A stretch of DNA of 64,000 nucleotides from Bryobacteraceae bacterium (lineage in GTDB: Bacteria > Acidobacteriota > Terriglobia > Bryobacterales > Bryobacteraceae): NCBI GenBank assembly GCA_025056455.1, contig JANWVY010000005.1:186001-250000 (forward strand), read 5' to 3'. Below the pieces are notes generated by a model, which had not been told where the DNA came from, searched no databases, and was given only the letters and a program-made list of their open reading frames with translations. Position 1 is the first letter of the stretch. The number at the start of each line of letters is the position of its first letter. Below are positions 1 to 8,728 of this stretch, one piece after another. The translations under genes were made by a program, and so were the position numbers.

Positions 1-1
1 C

Positions 2-631
2 GTTCAAATCGCTGCGATTGAGACCGCTGGAATTCTTCACAACCGCGCTGCTTTGCCCGACCTGCGGGACGTGATGGAACGAGCCCGGAACACTAAAATC
101 CGGCGAGCTGCCCTCACCTCGATTGCCATGATGGCCGACGCATCCAGCCGCAACTTATTCCTTCAATACTTCAAGGACAAAGACGACGGCTTACGCGGAG
201 CAGCCGCCGAAGGCCTGGGGCGGCTAAAAGATCCCGCCGACCGACCCGCCATGGAAGCGGCTTTTGAAAGCGAAAAGAAAATGGGTCCCCGTCTCTCCGC
301 CGCTTTCGCCTTGGTCATGATGGGAAAGTTGGAGCTATCAGAATTTAGCCCTCTCCAGTATCTGATCAATACCCTGAATTCCAAGTTGTACCGGGATTCC
401 GCCGCCCCCTTGCTCGCAGAACTGAGCCGCCAACCAGCCGTACGCCAGCAGCTTTACGCCGCTCTACCCAAAGGGACGAAAGAAGAGAAGTTGCGCCTAA
501 TTCGAATTCTCGGCTCTACCGGTGACCGGGAAACCTTACGGGCACTTGAAACCTGGAAGACGGATGCCGATCCGGAGGTGTCGCAGGAAAGCATAAAGGC
601 AATCCGGTCGATCCAAGCCAGATTGCCTTGA
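2..631 (+). CDS. HEAT-repeat protein, 5' end outside window
   Basis: The reading frame is open from base 2, so the gene starts to the left of the window; a TTG at 53 is only an internal codon. The visible 209 residues are alpha-helical HEAT-type repeats of about 30-35 residues, with alternating Ala/Leu-rich helices (for example AAAEGLGRLKDPADRPAMEA and IRILGSTGDRETLRALETW). Such solenoids are protein-interaction scaffolds; no catalytic motif is visible. The C-terminal end is complete and stops at 631. No signal sequence can be judged because the N-terminus is missing. Function unknown. Confidence 0.75.
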   Translation, partial: VQIAAIETAGILHNRAALPDLRDVMERARNTKIRRAALTSIAMMADASSRNLFLQYFKDKDDGLRGAAAEGLGRLKDPADRPAMEAAFESEKKMGPRLSAAFALVMMGKLELSEFSPLQYLINTLNSKLYRDSAAPLLAELSRQPAVRQQLYAALPKGTKEEKLRLIRILGSTGDRETLRALETWKTDADPEVSQESIKAIRSIQARLP

Positions 632-673
632 GGAAAAACGGATACGTTGTAGGGCCCGTTCGAACCCGTAGTT

Positions 674-883
674 CTACTTGGCCTTCTTCTGTTTCTGCTG
701 ACCGACGCGGACCTTGAACTGCTTCTGCTGAGCCTCTTGCCAGGCTTTCCAGTCAAAACGCTTGGCGGCGTCGGCAAGATAGGCCTGCTGGTCTGCTCCT
801 TTGGGCAGAACGGCCATGATCGTGGCAAACGCCCCCGTTTCCGGATGCTGGATTCGGAAGCGCTTCACATTCGGGATTCCCAT
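674..883 (-). CDS. Small basic hypothetical protein
   Basis: A 69-residue protein on the minus strand, convergent with the HEAT gene. It ends in a Gln/Lys-rich tail (VRVGQQKQKKAK). No family is recognised. The ATG at 883 is preceded by GAGGT, and by a TACACT hexamer at 893-898, nine bases from the start, so transcription would begin only a few bases upstream. The good start signals and the absence of any competing gene argue that it is real, but it has no motif that would assign a role. Confidence 0.5.
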   Translation of the reverse strand: MGIPNVKRFRIQHPETGAFATIMAVLPKGADQQAYLADAAKRFDWKAWQEAQQKQFKVRVGQQKQKKAK

Positions 884-983
884 AACGACCTCAGTGTAAC
901 AAAACGGGCGAGTCGGTGCTGGCCTGGGCGATGCGAGGAATGCGGATGCTACGGTTTGCTTGTGCCTGCTATGCTTCCCTCTA

Positions 984-2612
984 ATGAGACCTATGGACCT
1001 GTATCAATCCTTGCGGCTTGGCCTGGTTTTGCTGACCACTTTCTCTGCTTTGCTCGCGGAAGACAAGGCCGACCTAGCCATCGTGCACCGGATTCGCCAA
1101 GAGGCGTTCCAAAATTCCAAGCTCATGGAGCATCTTTTTTATCTCACAGACGTCAATGGCCACCGGCTTACGGGTTCGGAAGGCTACAAAAAGGCTGCGG
1201 ATTGGGTTCGGAAGCGCGCTCAAGAATATGGTCTAGAGAACGCCAAGCTTGAAAGCTGGGGGCCCTTTGGGCGCACTTGGGATTACACCAAATTTGCGGC
1301 CCATCTAATCGAACCCGCGTATTCTCCTTTAATCGGGTTTCCGTTGGCCTGGACCCAAGGCACCAATGGCACACTGCTGGGCGAGCCCGTTCAAGCCATT
1401 TTGCGGTCCTTTGAAGATCTCGACAAACACAAGGGGAAGCTGAAGGGTAAGATCGTGTTGATTGATCCCGTTCGGGAAACACCCCTGCTGTTCAATCCCC
1501 TCTCCCGGCGCTTCACCGATGGAGACCTTGCGGGAGTCGAGCAAGCGCCCGATCCGGGGGCGATCTCGCCAGTTTTTGGTCGTCCTTCGCAGCCAGGGAC
1601 TCCTTCACCCCTTGGCAATTTTCGCAGCATGGAGGAATTGCGCCGGTTCCGGACAAAGCGGGCGGAATTTCTTCGAGAGGAGGGGGTTTTGATGGCCATC
1701 TCAAACGGTACAGCAGGCGACGGCGGTACGGTGTTTGCCACGAGTGGAGGCTCCCACGATCCGAAAACGCCCCTACCACCGCCCATGATCGTTCTCACCC
1801 CCGAGCACTATAACCGTATCGTGCGTCTGCTGGAGAGAAAGATTCCTGTCAAGCTGGAAGTCGAGGTGCAGGCCCGCATCTCCGAAGGCAATCAAGATTC
1901 GTGGAACGTGACTGCCGAGATCCCCGGCACCCGCAAGAAAGACGAAGTGGTGATGATTGGGGCGCATTTGGATTCCTGGCATGGAGGCACAGGCGCGACT
2001 GACAACGCTGCCGGAAGCGCTGTCGTTTTGGAAGTCATGCGCATCCTAAAGTCGCTCCATGTCGCCATGGATCGCACGGTGCGGATGGCTTTGTGGAGTG
2101 GCGAGGAGCAAGGTTTGCTTGGTTCACGGGCCTATGTGAAATCGCATTTTGCCGATCCGGCGAAAATGATCCCAACCTCGGAACATGCAAAACTGTCGGC
2201 ATACTACAATCTCGACAACGGGACGGGCAAAATTCGAGGCGTGTATTTACAAGGTAACGACATGGTGCGCCCGATTTTCGCGGCTTGGCTTGAGCCGTTC
2301 CGGGACTTAGGAGCCACTACGCTTTCCATTCGAAGCACCGGCGGAACCGACCATTTGTCGTTTGACGCCGTGGGACTTCCCGCTTTTCAATTCATCCAAG
2401 ATCCCATCGAATACAACACTCGCACCCATCACTCAAACATGGATGTCTATGACCATGTCTCGCGCGGCGATCTGATGCAAGCGGCCGCCGTGATGGCATC
2501 CTTTGTTTACCACACGGCCATGCGAAGTGAGCTACTGCCCCGCAAGCCCCTGCCAAAACCTCAACCCGAGCGACAGTCCGGGGCTACGGAACGACCCTCT
2601 GGGGGGCAATGA
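984..2612 (+). CDS. Secreted M28-family zinc aminopeptidase
   Basis: A probable secreted di-zinc exopeptidase of 542 residues. The start at ATG 984 gives an N-terminal hydrophobic signal (residues about 9-24, ending near LLAED); a TTG eight codons upstream is less likely. A protease-associated-like insert occupies about residues 105-300. The catalytic domain then shows the M28 ligand set: His328 and Asp330 in GAHLDSW, Asp340 in GATDNAAGS, Glu374-Glu375 in WSGEEQG, Asp411 in YNLDNG and His482 or His483 in RTHHSNMD. All metal and catalytic positions are present, so it should be active. There is no Shine-Dalgarno; TATGCT at 970-975 lies eight bases before the ATG, suggesting a near-leaderless transcript. 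Substrate unknown; peptide scavenging in the periplasm is likely. Confidence 0.9.
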   Translation: MRPMDLYQSLRLGLVLLTTFSALLAEDKADLAIVHRIRQEAFQNSKLMEHLFYLTDVNGHRLTGSEGYKKAADWVRKRAQEYGLENAKLESWGPFGRTWDYTKFAAHLIEPAYSPLIGFPLAWTQGTNGTLLGEPVQAILRSFEDLDKHKGKLKGKIVLIDPVRETPLLFNPLSRRFTDGDLAGVEQAPDPGAISPVFGRPSQPGTPSPLGNFRSMEELRRFRTKRAEFLREEGVLMAISNGTAGDGGTVFATSGGSHDPKTPLPPPMIVLTPEHYNRIVRLLERKIPVKLEVEVQARISEGNQDSWNVTAEIPGTRKKDEVVMIGAHLDSWHGGTGATDNAAGSAVVLEVMRILKSLHVAMDRTVRMALWSGEEQGLLGSRAYVKSHFADPAKMIPTSEHAKLSAYYNLDNGTGKIRGVYLQGNDMVRPIFAAWLEPFRDLGATTLSIRSTGGTDHLSFDAVGLPAFQFIQDPIEYNTRTHHSNMDVYDHVSRGDLMQAAAVMASFVYHTAMRSELLPRKPLPKPQPERQSGATERPSGGQ

Positions 2613-2687
2613 TTCCGTAAAGGATCGAATCAACGATTCCGAACCGTTTCCCTCGTCCAGTGAATCGATGAAGGAGGATGCGGAAAG

Positions 2688-3266
2688 ATGGATCGGGAGG
2701 AGGCTTGGAAAATTCTCTGTGAGTTCGTCCAGTCGGACGCTCTCCGCCGCCATGCCCTTGCCGTTGAGACGTGCCTGGTGGCCTACGCCCGCAAACTCGG
2801 TGAAGATGAACAGAAATGGAGTGTCACAGCCCTGCTGCACGATTTTGATTGGGAGATCCATCCTCAAGCGCCAGATCACCCGATGAAGGGCGAGCCCATC
2901 TTAGCGAGTCGCGGGGTAGAGGAAGAAATCCGGCGCGCGATTCTTTCTCACGCAAGTTACAGCGGTGTGCCTCGAGTCTCCCTGCTTGAGAAAACACTCT
3001 TTGCGTGTGACGAACTCGCCGGGTTTCTCACTGCTATCTCGTATGTAAAGCCGGGTCGCAGCATTCATGAGGTCGATGTTGCGAGCGTGCGCAAAAAGAT
3101 GAAAGACAAGGCATTTGCTCGAAGCGTCAACCGCGAGGACATCATCCGTGGAGCGCAGGAGCTGGGCGTGGATCTGGATGAACACATCGCCTTCTGCATT
3201 CATGCCATGCGGCAAAACGCCGCCGCCCTGGGATTGGAGGGAATTGGGGCTCCCTCGTCAAGCTAG
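2688..3266 (+). CDS. HD-domain (HDIG-like) phosphohydrolase
   Basis: A 192-residue cytosolic protein with a single HD domain. The metal-binding signature is visible as an early His (RRHALAV), then ALLHDFDWE carrying the HD pair, then later His residues in ILSHASYSG and an Asp in FACDELAG. This arrangement matches small HDIG hydrolases related to predicted hydrolases of nucleotides. A strong AGGAGG lies about 12 bases before the ATG at 2688. It is unlinked to the CRISPR genes 17 kb away and shows no Cas sequence features. The natural substrate cannot be told from sequence. Confidence 0.8.
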   Translation: MDREEAWKILCEFVQSDALRRHALAVETCLVAYARKLGEDEQKWSVTALLHDFDWEIHPQAPDHPMKGEPILASRGVEEEIRRAILSHASYSGVPRVSLLEKTLFACDELAGFLTAISYVKPGRSIHEVDVASVRKKMKDKAFARSVNREDIIRGAQELGVDLDEHIAFCIHAMRQNAAALGLEGIGAPSSS

Positions 3267-3426
3267 CCTCTCCCTCGTTTTGTGTCGCCACAAGCCCCCA
3301 ACTTGGGATCTTCCTTTCGCACCTGTCTTCCGTCATGCTGGAAAGAACGACTACTAGGGTTGATAATCGGTCATCACGAACCGGCGGGAAACCTCCTGCC
3401 AAAACGGAGCAAAGGGAGTTAAGTCT

Positions 3427-3999
3427 TTGAAAGTACCACCGCCCGGCGCTGGCGCGCGGCGCAAGGCATCGTTTGCGGGGCTCTATGTCTTCTTGATCAC
3501 CATCATCATGTTTTTTGCCGGATTTACAAGCGCGATGGTCCTGCGGCGGGTAGCTTCCGAGGATTGGAAGAGCACTCCCACCCCGGATCTGCTGTGGATC
3601 AATACCGCAGTGCTAGGCCTAAGTAGCCTAGCTGCCGAGAAGGCGCGCCGTGAACTGCGGACGGGTGACCGGAAGCAATTCAACTTCGCTTGGATACTCG
3701 CCACGTTGCTTGGCGGCGGTTTTGTCGTAGGTCAGATCCTTATGTGGCAGCAGCTCCAGCACCAAGGGGTTTATCTCAACAGTCACCCCGGTAGCGCCTT
3801 CTTCTACGTGGGAACCATCGCGCACGCTCTGCACTTGGCAGGAGGCTGGCTCTGGATGTCCTATCTCGCCTTTCGCGCCCTCCGGCTCGAACTTGGGCCC
3901 GGAAGAAGAACCTCAGTAGATCTTGCGACGCTGTACTGGCATTTTCTCGGCTTACTCTGGCTCTATTTACTTTGGTTGTTCTGGTATTGGGGGCGTTAG
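3427..3999 (+). CDS. Heme-copper oxidase subunit III
   Basis: Subunit III of a cytochrome c or quinol oxidase, an integral membrane protein of 190 residues with five transmembrane segments (about residues 15-40, 52-72, 88-112, 122-150 and 162-188). Family signatures are the IAHALHLAGG stretch in helix 4 and the Trp/Tyr/Leu-rich YWHFLGLLWLYLLWLFWYW last helix. The start is TTG at 3427, supported by AGGGAG about eight bases upstream. No subunit I, II or IV gene lies nearby, so this copy is either a stand-alone subunit or separated from its operon. The short five-helix form is common among bacterial subunit III proteins. Confidence 0.85.
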   Translation: MKVPPPGAGARRKASFAGLYVFLITIIMFFAGFTSAMVLRRVASEDWKSTPTPDLLWINTAVLGLSSLAAEKARRELRTGDRKQFNFAWILATLLGGGFVVGQILMWQQLQHQGVYLNSHPGSAFFYVGTIAHALHLAGGWLWMSYLAFRALRLELGPGRRTSVDLATLYWHFLGLLWLYLLWLFWYWGR

Positions 4000-4088
4000 A
4001 CCTGCCTTCAAACAGAAGCTCGCGCAACGCACGGCTCGCCGCAGAGGCAAGCACGGCAGCCCAGCAAGCACTGGATTGCACCCAGGCT

Positions 4089-4116
4089 TTTACGACACCT
4101 GAAAAGCTCCTATAAT
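4089..4116 (+). promoter_or_regulatory. Candidate sigma-70 promoter of TonB receptor 1
   Basis: TTTACG (4089-4094), a 16-base spacer and a perfect TATAAT (4111-4116) lie upstream of the receptor ATG at 4170, leaving a leader of about 47 bases. It is the only consensus -10 in the intergenic stretch 4000-4169. Confidence 0.5.
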
Positions 4117-4169
4117 AAGATCACGACAACGGGCTGCCAAGTCCGCAAACCTAAAAACTGGGGTCAATT

Positions 4170-7100
4170 ATGAAACAGCGTCCGCTTCCAAGGGTAACCT
4201 TGCTTGCCATCTGCATCTGCGCCTGTTTTCTCCACGGTGTCACCGCCAGGCTGGATGCCCAGATCTTGTACGGTTCACTGGTCGGAACAGTAACAGATGC
4301 CAGTGACGCGGCCGTGCCTGACGCGACAGTAACGATTACCAATAAGGAAACTGGGGCGGTACGGTCCGTAACTACGAATCAAACTGGTAGTTATGTGATT
4401 CCAACAATCCAAAATGGCACTTACTCGATCGAGGTGAAAAAAGAAGGTTTCCGCACGGTTCGTCAAGACAACGTCGAGGTGTTGATCAACAACGTCACTC
4501 GCGTTGATTTGAAGTTGGCTGTCGGCCAGGTTTCTGAGTCAGTAACGGTGGAAGCAGTTGCGGGGGGATTGCAAACCGATCGCGCCGAAGTAAAAGCCGA
4601 AATCACAACCAAGGTGCTGACAGACATTCCTGTTCCAGGGCAGCGAAATTACCAGGCCCTGTTCATCACAATTCCAGGCATTGCTCCACCCACAACGCCG
4701 CACTCGATTCCTTCCAATCCGTCTCGAGCGATGCAGTGGCAGACGAATGGAAACAACACAGCGTCGAACAACACAAGAATTGACGGAGCGAGCGCCACAA
4801 ACGTGTGGTTGCCACATATCGCGAGCTACGTCCCGGCACTTGAATCCATCGAAAGCGTGAACATTGTGACCAATACCTTTGACGCCGAACAGGGGCTTGC
4901 CGGCGGCGCGAGTGTGAACGTGACGATCCGGTCTGGCGGCAACAATGTCAATGGTGCGCTCTTCCACTACCATCAGGGCAACTGGAGCCAGGCGCGTAAC
5001 TTCTTCCTTCCGGAAAACCAGAAGAACCCGAAGTTTGTTTACAACCAGTACGGCGGGCGCATTGGTGGACCCATTAAAAAGAATCGAGCGTTTTACTTTG
5101 TCTCCTATGAGGGGACAGCCGACCACCGCTTCGCCGGCGCTCTCTTTACGATCCCTACGCCGCCCATGCGAACGGGAGATTTGTCAGGTTCTCCCCTTCC
5201 GGTTTATGATCCGCTGACTGGAGCGGCGAATGGGACCGGACGCCAACCCTTCCCCAACAGCAGAATTCCTGCCTCGCGCATTCATCCCACCGCCGCGTTG
5301 TTGATGCAGCGTTTGCCGCAGGAGAACAACCCTTCTCCCACGGGCATTCCAACGAACAACTACTTCGCCACTGGAGCGGCGGCCTTCGATCGCCGGACGA
5401 TCGATTCGAAATTCAACTTCAATCTCTCGGATAGGTGGACGGCCTATGCCCGGCTGAGCTGGTTGGATTTCGATATGGTTGCGCCCACTGCGTTCGGAGA
5501 TATTGGAGGGCAACCGATCGCCTTTGGCAATCCTGGCAAGGGGTTCGGAAACACATGGAGTGGAACCCTCGCCACCACCTACACCGTACGGCCAAACTTC
5601 ATCATTGACGCCTATTATGGCTACACGTTGATGGACACCAACGTCGAGCAACCGGGTCTGGGACGAAATATCGGTCGGGAAGATTTGCGCATTCCTGGAA
5701 CGAATGGCACCCGCTATTTTGAGTCTGGTTATCCGGGTTTCGGAATTAGCGGCTTTGCCCCGTTTGGCTCCACGGAAACCTACATGCCATACTACCGGAC
5801 CGATCCACAGTCGCAATATGTGGGAAACGCCAACTGGTTAAAGGGCTCCCACAACATCCGGTTTGGATTTGACATCTACCGGCTTGCGCTCAACCACACG
5901 CAACCTGAGTTTGCTGGGGCGCAGGGTGGAGCCGCAGGGCGCCTCAACTTCGGACAAGGTCCGACGCAACTGCGCTTAGATAACGGAAACGTAGCGCCGG
6001 GCAATCAATTCAACGCCATGGCGACCTACCTGCTGGGTCTTGTCGACAGCGGCGGGCGGATCCTTCAGGTTCCTGATGTTTATCGCACCCGCACCTCCAT
6101 GCTTAGTTTCTATGTGCGGGATCAATGGCAGGTGAATCGAAAGCTGACCTTGTCCTACGGCACAAGGATCGAGTTGTTCCCCATGCCGACCCGCGAAAAC
6201 CGCGGTTTGGAGCGTTATGACTTCAACACCAATGAAATGATCGTGTGTGGCGTCGGCGGAACGCCCCGCAACTGCGGCACCGACGTGGGCGGCCCCTTCT
6301 TTTCACCCCGTCTCGGTATCGCCTATCGCGCCACGGAAAAAACGGTCGTGCGCACTGGCTTTGGCGTGAACTGGGACCCGTGGAACTTAGCGCGTCCCTT
6401 GCGGACCAACTTCCCGATTCTCGCCGCTTTCAATCTGGCTCCTCCTGCTTTAGGCTGGGCAACGACCTTATCTCAGGGACTTCCCGAATTGCCGGTCCCG
6501 CAGGTGGGTGCGAATGGACGCATTCCGATCCCTGTGAATTATGCCGTGAACACGACTGGCGACAAATTTTTGCGCAGCTACATCTTCAATTACAACTTCA
6601 CGATTCAGCGGGAGCTCGGAGGTAACTTCACGGGTCAGGTCGGTTATGTCGCTAGCCGCGCCGTACGCGTCTCAGGGCGACTGAACCTGAATGCGGGTCA
6701 AGTCATCGGCCTAGACCTCGCCGGCCAGCCTCTCTTCCAGCGGTTTAACCGGGCCGTAGAGACAAGCCTGGTCGGGCCTATGGGCGACAACGACTACCAC
6801 AGCCTTCAGGCGACGTTGCAGCGGCGCTTCACCGGTGGGTTGCAGATGAACATGGCCTATACCTGGTCGAAGGTGATGGGTTGGTGCTGCAACGAAGACA
6901 ACAACGGCGGGCCACTGGTTCCGGCGTTAGCCTACACCAACCTCAACCGCGTCCCACTCAACTACGACCGGACCCATAACTGGCAATTCACGGCCAGCTA
7001 CGAATTGCCCTTTGGCAAGAACAAGAGGTGGGCAAACTCCGGCGTGGCTGCCCTGCTGCTTGGCGGCTGGCAGCTAAACACGCTCACGAGTTTCATGACC

Positions 7101-7556
7101 GGCACTCCAGTTCGCGTCACCTCCGATGGCGGCTCGCTGCGCTTGCCCGGCAGCACGCAGCGCGCAGACCAAGTCAAACCGAAGGTGCAAAAGCTCGGTG
7201 GCATCGGCCGAGGTGTCGCTTACTTTGATCCGTTTGCCTTTGCTCGCGTCACGGAGCCACGCTTCGGAACGGCTGGCTTTAACAGTTTGCGTGGCCCCGA
7301 GTTCTTTAACAGCGACCTCGGATTGTTCCGCAAGTTTGACTTCGGCGAGCGGTGGGGCCTTCAGTTCCGGGCCGAGTACTTCAACTGGACCAATACGCCG
7401 AAATTCAATAATCCATCGTCGGCGATTAACAACTTGCTGACGAACCCGGATGGCTCATTCCGCGGTGGGGTGTTTGAAGTAACAAGCACCAACTCAGGCG
7501 GGCGTGAGCCGAACGGCGACCGGATTTTGCGTCTCGGTCTCCGGCTCACCTTCTAA
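4170..7556 (+). CDS. Oar-like TonB-dependent outer-membrane receptor
   Basis: A 1128-residue outer-membrane protein. Residues 1-31 are a signal peptide ending near RLDAQ. Residues about 33-125 form a carboxypeptidase-regulatory-like beta-sandwich (GTVTDASDAAVPDATVTITN, then NGTYSIEVKKEGF). A plug-like region follows (about 125-240, with GASATNVWLPH), then a long beta-barrel rich in Asn, Gly and aromatic residues, ending in LRLGLRLTF with the C-terminal Phe expected of a barrel. This Oar-like architecture is expanded in Acidobacteriota and thought to import large substrates or take part in surface functions. No SusD-like partner lies next to it. It is a single-gene unit with its own promoter and a perfect hairpin downstream. 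Confidence 0.9.
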   Translation: MKQRPLPRVTLLAICICACFLHGVTARLDAQILYGSLVGTVTDASDAAVPDATVTITNKETGAVRSVTTNQTGSYVIPTIQNGTYSIEVKKEGFRTVRQDNVEVLINNVTRVDLKLAVGQVSESVTVEAVAGGLQTDRAEVKAEITTKVLTDIPVPGQRNYQALFITIPGIAPPTTPHSIPSNPSRAMQWQTNGNNTASNNTRIDGASATNVWLPHIASYVPALESIESVNIVTNTFDAEQGLAGGASVNVTIRSGGNNVNGALFHYHQGNWSQARNFFLPENQKNPKFVYNQYGGRIGGPIKKNRAFYFVSYEGTADHRFAGALFTIPTPPMRTGDLSGSPLPVYDPLTGAANGTGRQPFPNSRIPASRIHPTAALLMQRLPQENNPSPTGIPTNNYFATGAAAFDRRTIDSKFNFNLSDRWTAYARLSWLDFDMVAPTAFGDIGGQPIAFGNPGKGFGNTWSGTLATTYTVRPNFIIDAYYGYTLMDTNVEQPGLGRNIGREDLRIPGTNGTRYFESGYPGFGISGFAPFGSTETYMPYYRTDPQSQYVGNANWLKGSHNIRFGFDIYRLALNHTQPEFAGAQGGAAGRLNFGQGPTQLRLDNGNVAPGNQFNAMATYLLGLVDSGGRILQVPDVYRTRTSMLSFYVRDQWQVNRKLTLSYGTRIELFPMPTRENRGLERYDFNTNEMIVCGVGGTPRNCGTDVGGPFFSPRLGIAYRATEKTVVRTGFGVNWDPWNLARPLRTNFPILAAFNLAPPALGWATTLSQGLPELPVPQVGANGRIPIPVNYAVNTTGDKFLRSYIFNYNFTIQRELGGNFTGQVGYVASRAVRVSGRLNLNAGQVIGLDLAGQPLFQRFNRAVETSLVGPMGDNDYHSLQATLQRRFTGGLQMNMAYTWSKVMGWCCNEDNNGGPLVPALAYTNLNRVPLNYDRTHNWQFTASYELPFGKNKRWANSGVAALLLGGWQLNTLTSFMTGTPVRVTSDGGSLRLPGSTQRADQVKPKVQKLGGIGRGVAYFDPFAFARVTEPRFGTAGFNSLRGPEFFNSDLGLFRKFDFGERWGLQFRAEYFNWTNTPKFNNPSSAINNLLTNPDGSFRGGVFEVTSTNSGGREPNGDRILRLGLRLTF

Positions 7557-7587
7557 CGCTGCTCGTTCCACCCTTCGATGGATGCGC

Positions 7588-7627
7588 TGGGCGCTAGCGA
7601 TTTCGATCCGCTAGCGCCCAAAGTTTT
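7588..7627 (+). terminator. Rho-independent terminator after TonB receptor 1
   Basis: A perfect 12-bp inverted repeat, TGGGCGCTAGCG (7588-7599) and CGCTAGCGCCCA (7609-7620), with a 9-base loop, followed by AAGTTTTT. It lies 31 bases after the receptor stop codon. Confidence 0.8.
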
Positions 7628-7647
7628 TGGTCACTGCTTGGCACGCT

Positions 7648-7679
7648 GGGGGGATTGACGCCCGGACTCAAAGGGTGTA
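7648..7679 (+). promoter_or_regulatory. Promoter-like motif shared with position 36286
   Basis: GGGGGGATTGAC, 12 bases, then AGGGTGTA, upstream of the GlsB-like gene. The same two blocks recur at 36286-36318 with a 13-base spacer. TTGAC resembles a -35 box; the second block lies where an extended -10 might begin. Regulator or sigma factor unknown. Confidence 0.4.
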
Positions 7680-7715
7680 CGGATCAGGGTGGGGGGCTAG
7701 AAAAGGAGCTCTTCG

Positions 7716-7988
7716 ATGTTTAGCATTCTGTTTTCGACAATCCTCGGCATCGCGGTGGCTCTCGGGGCTTGGCGGTTTGCGCTACGCGGCGACCGCGGTG
7801 GGCTCTGGACCGCGATCCTCCTCGGCGTCACCGGCTCCCTACTTGGGGGAATGCTCGGCTGGATGATGGGCTGGTACGCTCCAATGAGCCTTACGGGCTT
7901 TCTTGCCAGCGTACTGGGCGGCGTGATTCTCCTCGATATCTACGCGGGTTTTGAGTTTGGATTGGGCCAGTTGCCCACACGGCGCTAA
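7716..7988 (+). CDS. GlsB/YeaQ/YmgE-family small membrane protein
   Basis: A 90-residue inner-membrane protein with three hydrophobic segments (about residues 3-22, 30-52 and 58-78). The glycine-rich pattern LGGMLGWMMGWY and the terminal LGGVILLDIYAGF fit the transglycosylase-associated (GlsB/YeaQ/YmgE) family, whose members are often induced by envelope or general stress, although their biochemical role is unsettled. AAGGAG about eight bases before the ATG fixes the start. Upstream lies a GGGGGGATTGAC/AGGGTGTA motif that is shared with the lytic transglycosylase promoter region, hinting at common control of envelope genes. Confidence 0.75.
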   Translation: MFSILFSTILGIAVALGAWRFALRGDRGGLWTAILLGVTGSLLGGMLGWMMGWYAPMSLTGFLASVLGGVILLDIYAGFEFGLGQLPTRR

Positions 7989-8014
7989 TTCTACTCTCGA
8001 AATTGGCCGCGCGA

Positions 8015-8701
8015 TCAGCGTCGAATGAGCACCTCTCGAAAATGGTCGCGCGTCAGAAAAAATTTGACCGACTGGAAGTCCTGAAAAAGGGTTTCGAGAC
8101 TACGGTTGGAAAATGTCCGAGCGCGGGATCGAAGGCCCCGCGGCGAAAGCTGGATCGTGTGGGAATCCAAAATCCGGTAGGCATAGGTGGGCACAACGTG
8201 ACTCCGATCTTCAGCGTGAAAGACCATAAAGATCGGTGCATCGCGTTGTAACAACAAGTGCAAACGGTGAACAAAAGCCTCTAAAACGGTTGCGGGTAGA
8301 TACTGTAGTCCCTCCCACAACAGCACGCCGCCGATGCTGGAAGCTTGATAGTTGAGTGTCTCCTCAAGGAACTCACTGATTTTCCGCGACTCGGACAGAT
8401 TCGGCGTGTTGCAGATCTCATCGAGCGCCTGCAACAAGTTCTCAGAACACAGCCGGTGGCCCAAATTCGTGAGGTAATTCACGTTCGCCTGGTTGGCCCC
8501 ACCCATATCCACGATCGTTGAGGAAGGGCAGCGTTGGATGCAAACTAAGAATTCCTCAAGGCCGCGGCTAATCCGGGTCGTCTCCTCGGCAGGATAGACT
8601 ACCGGCCATGAATTTGGCTTGCATGAACTTAGACTAGGCGCCTGTTTAGGAGGTGGCGGCTCTGCCTCCCTTCGGAATAATGCTTTTAGCTGAAGCCACA
8701 A
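8015..8701 (-). CDS. SAM-methyltransferase-like protein next to bactofilin
   Basis: A 228-residue protein. After a Pro-rich leader (about residues 10-45), a Rossmann-like segment begins with STIVDMGGANQANVNYL, which resembles motif I of class I SAM-dependent methyltransferases, and is followed by a second motif-like stretch GGVLLWEGLQYLP. The order resembles methyltransferase-fold proteins, but the glycine loop is atypical and activity is not assured. The TTG at 8701 is the only in-frame start near a good position; it begins 27 bases after the bactofilin stop, so the two are probably co-transcribed. It may act on or near the envelope together with bactofilin, which is inference from position. 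Confidence 0.55.
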   Translation of the reverse strand: MWLQLKALFRREAEPPPPKQAPSLSSCKPNSWPVVYPAEETTRISRGLEEFLVCIQRCPSSTIVDMGGANQANVNYLTNLGHRLCSENLLQALDEICNTPNLSESRKISEFLEETLNYQASSIGGVLLWEGLQYLPATVLEAFVHRLHLLLQRDAPIFMVFHAEDRSHVVPTYAYRILDSHTIQLSPRGLRSRARTFSNRSLETLFQDFQSVKFFLTRDHFREVLIRR

Positions 8702-8728
8702 GGTTCACTCGCATCCAATCGATCGGTG

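Noticed and set aside
2688-3266. Detached HD nuclease domain of Cas10
   Set aside because: The HD protein is 17-20 kb away, on the opposite strand, and resembles general HDIG hydrolases; nothing links it to the CRISPR genes.
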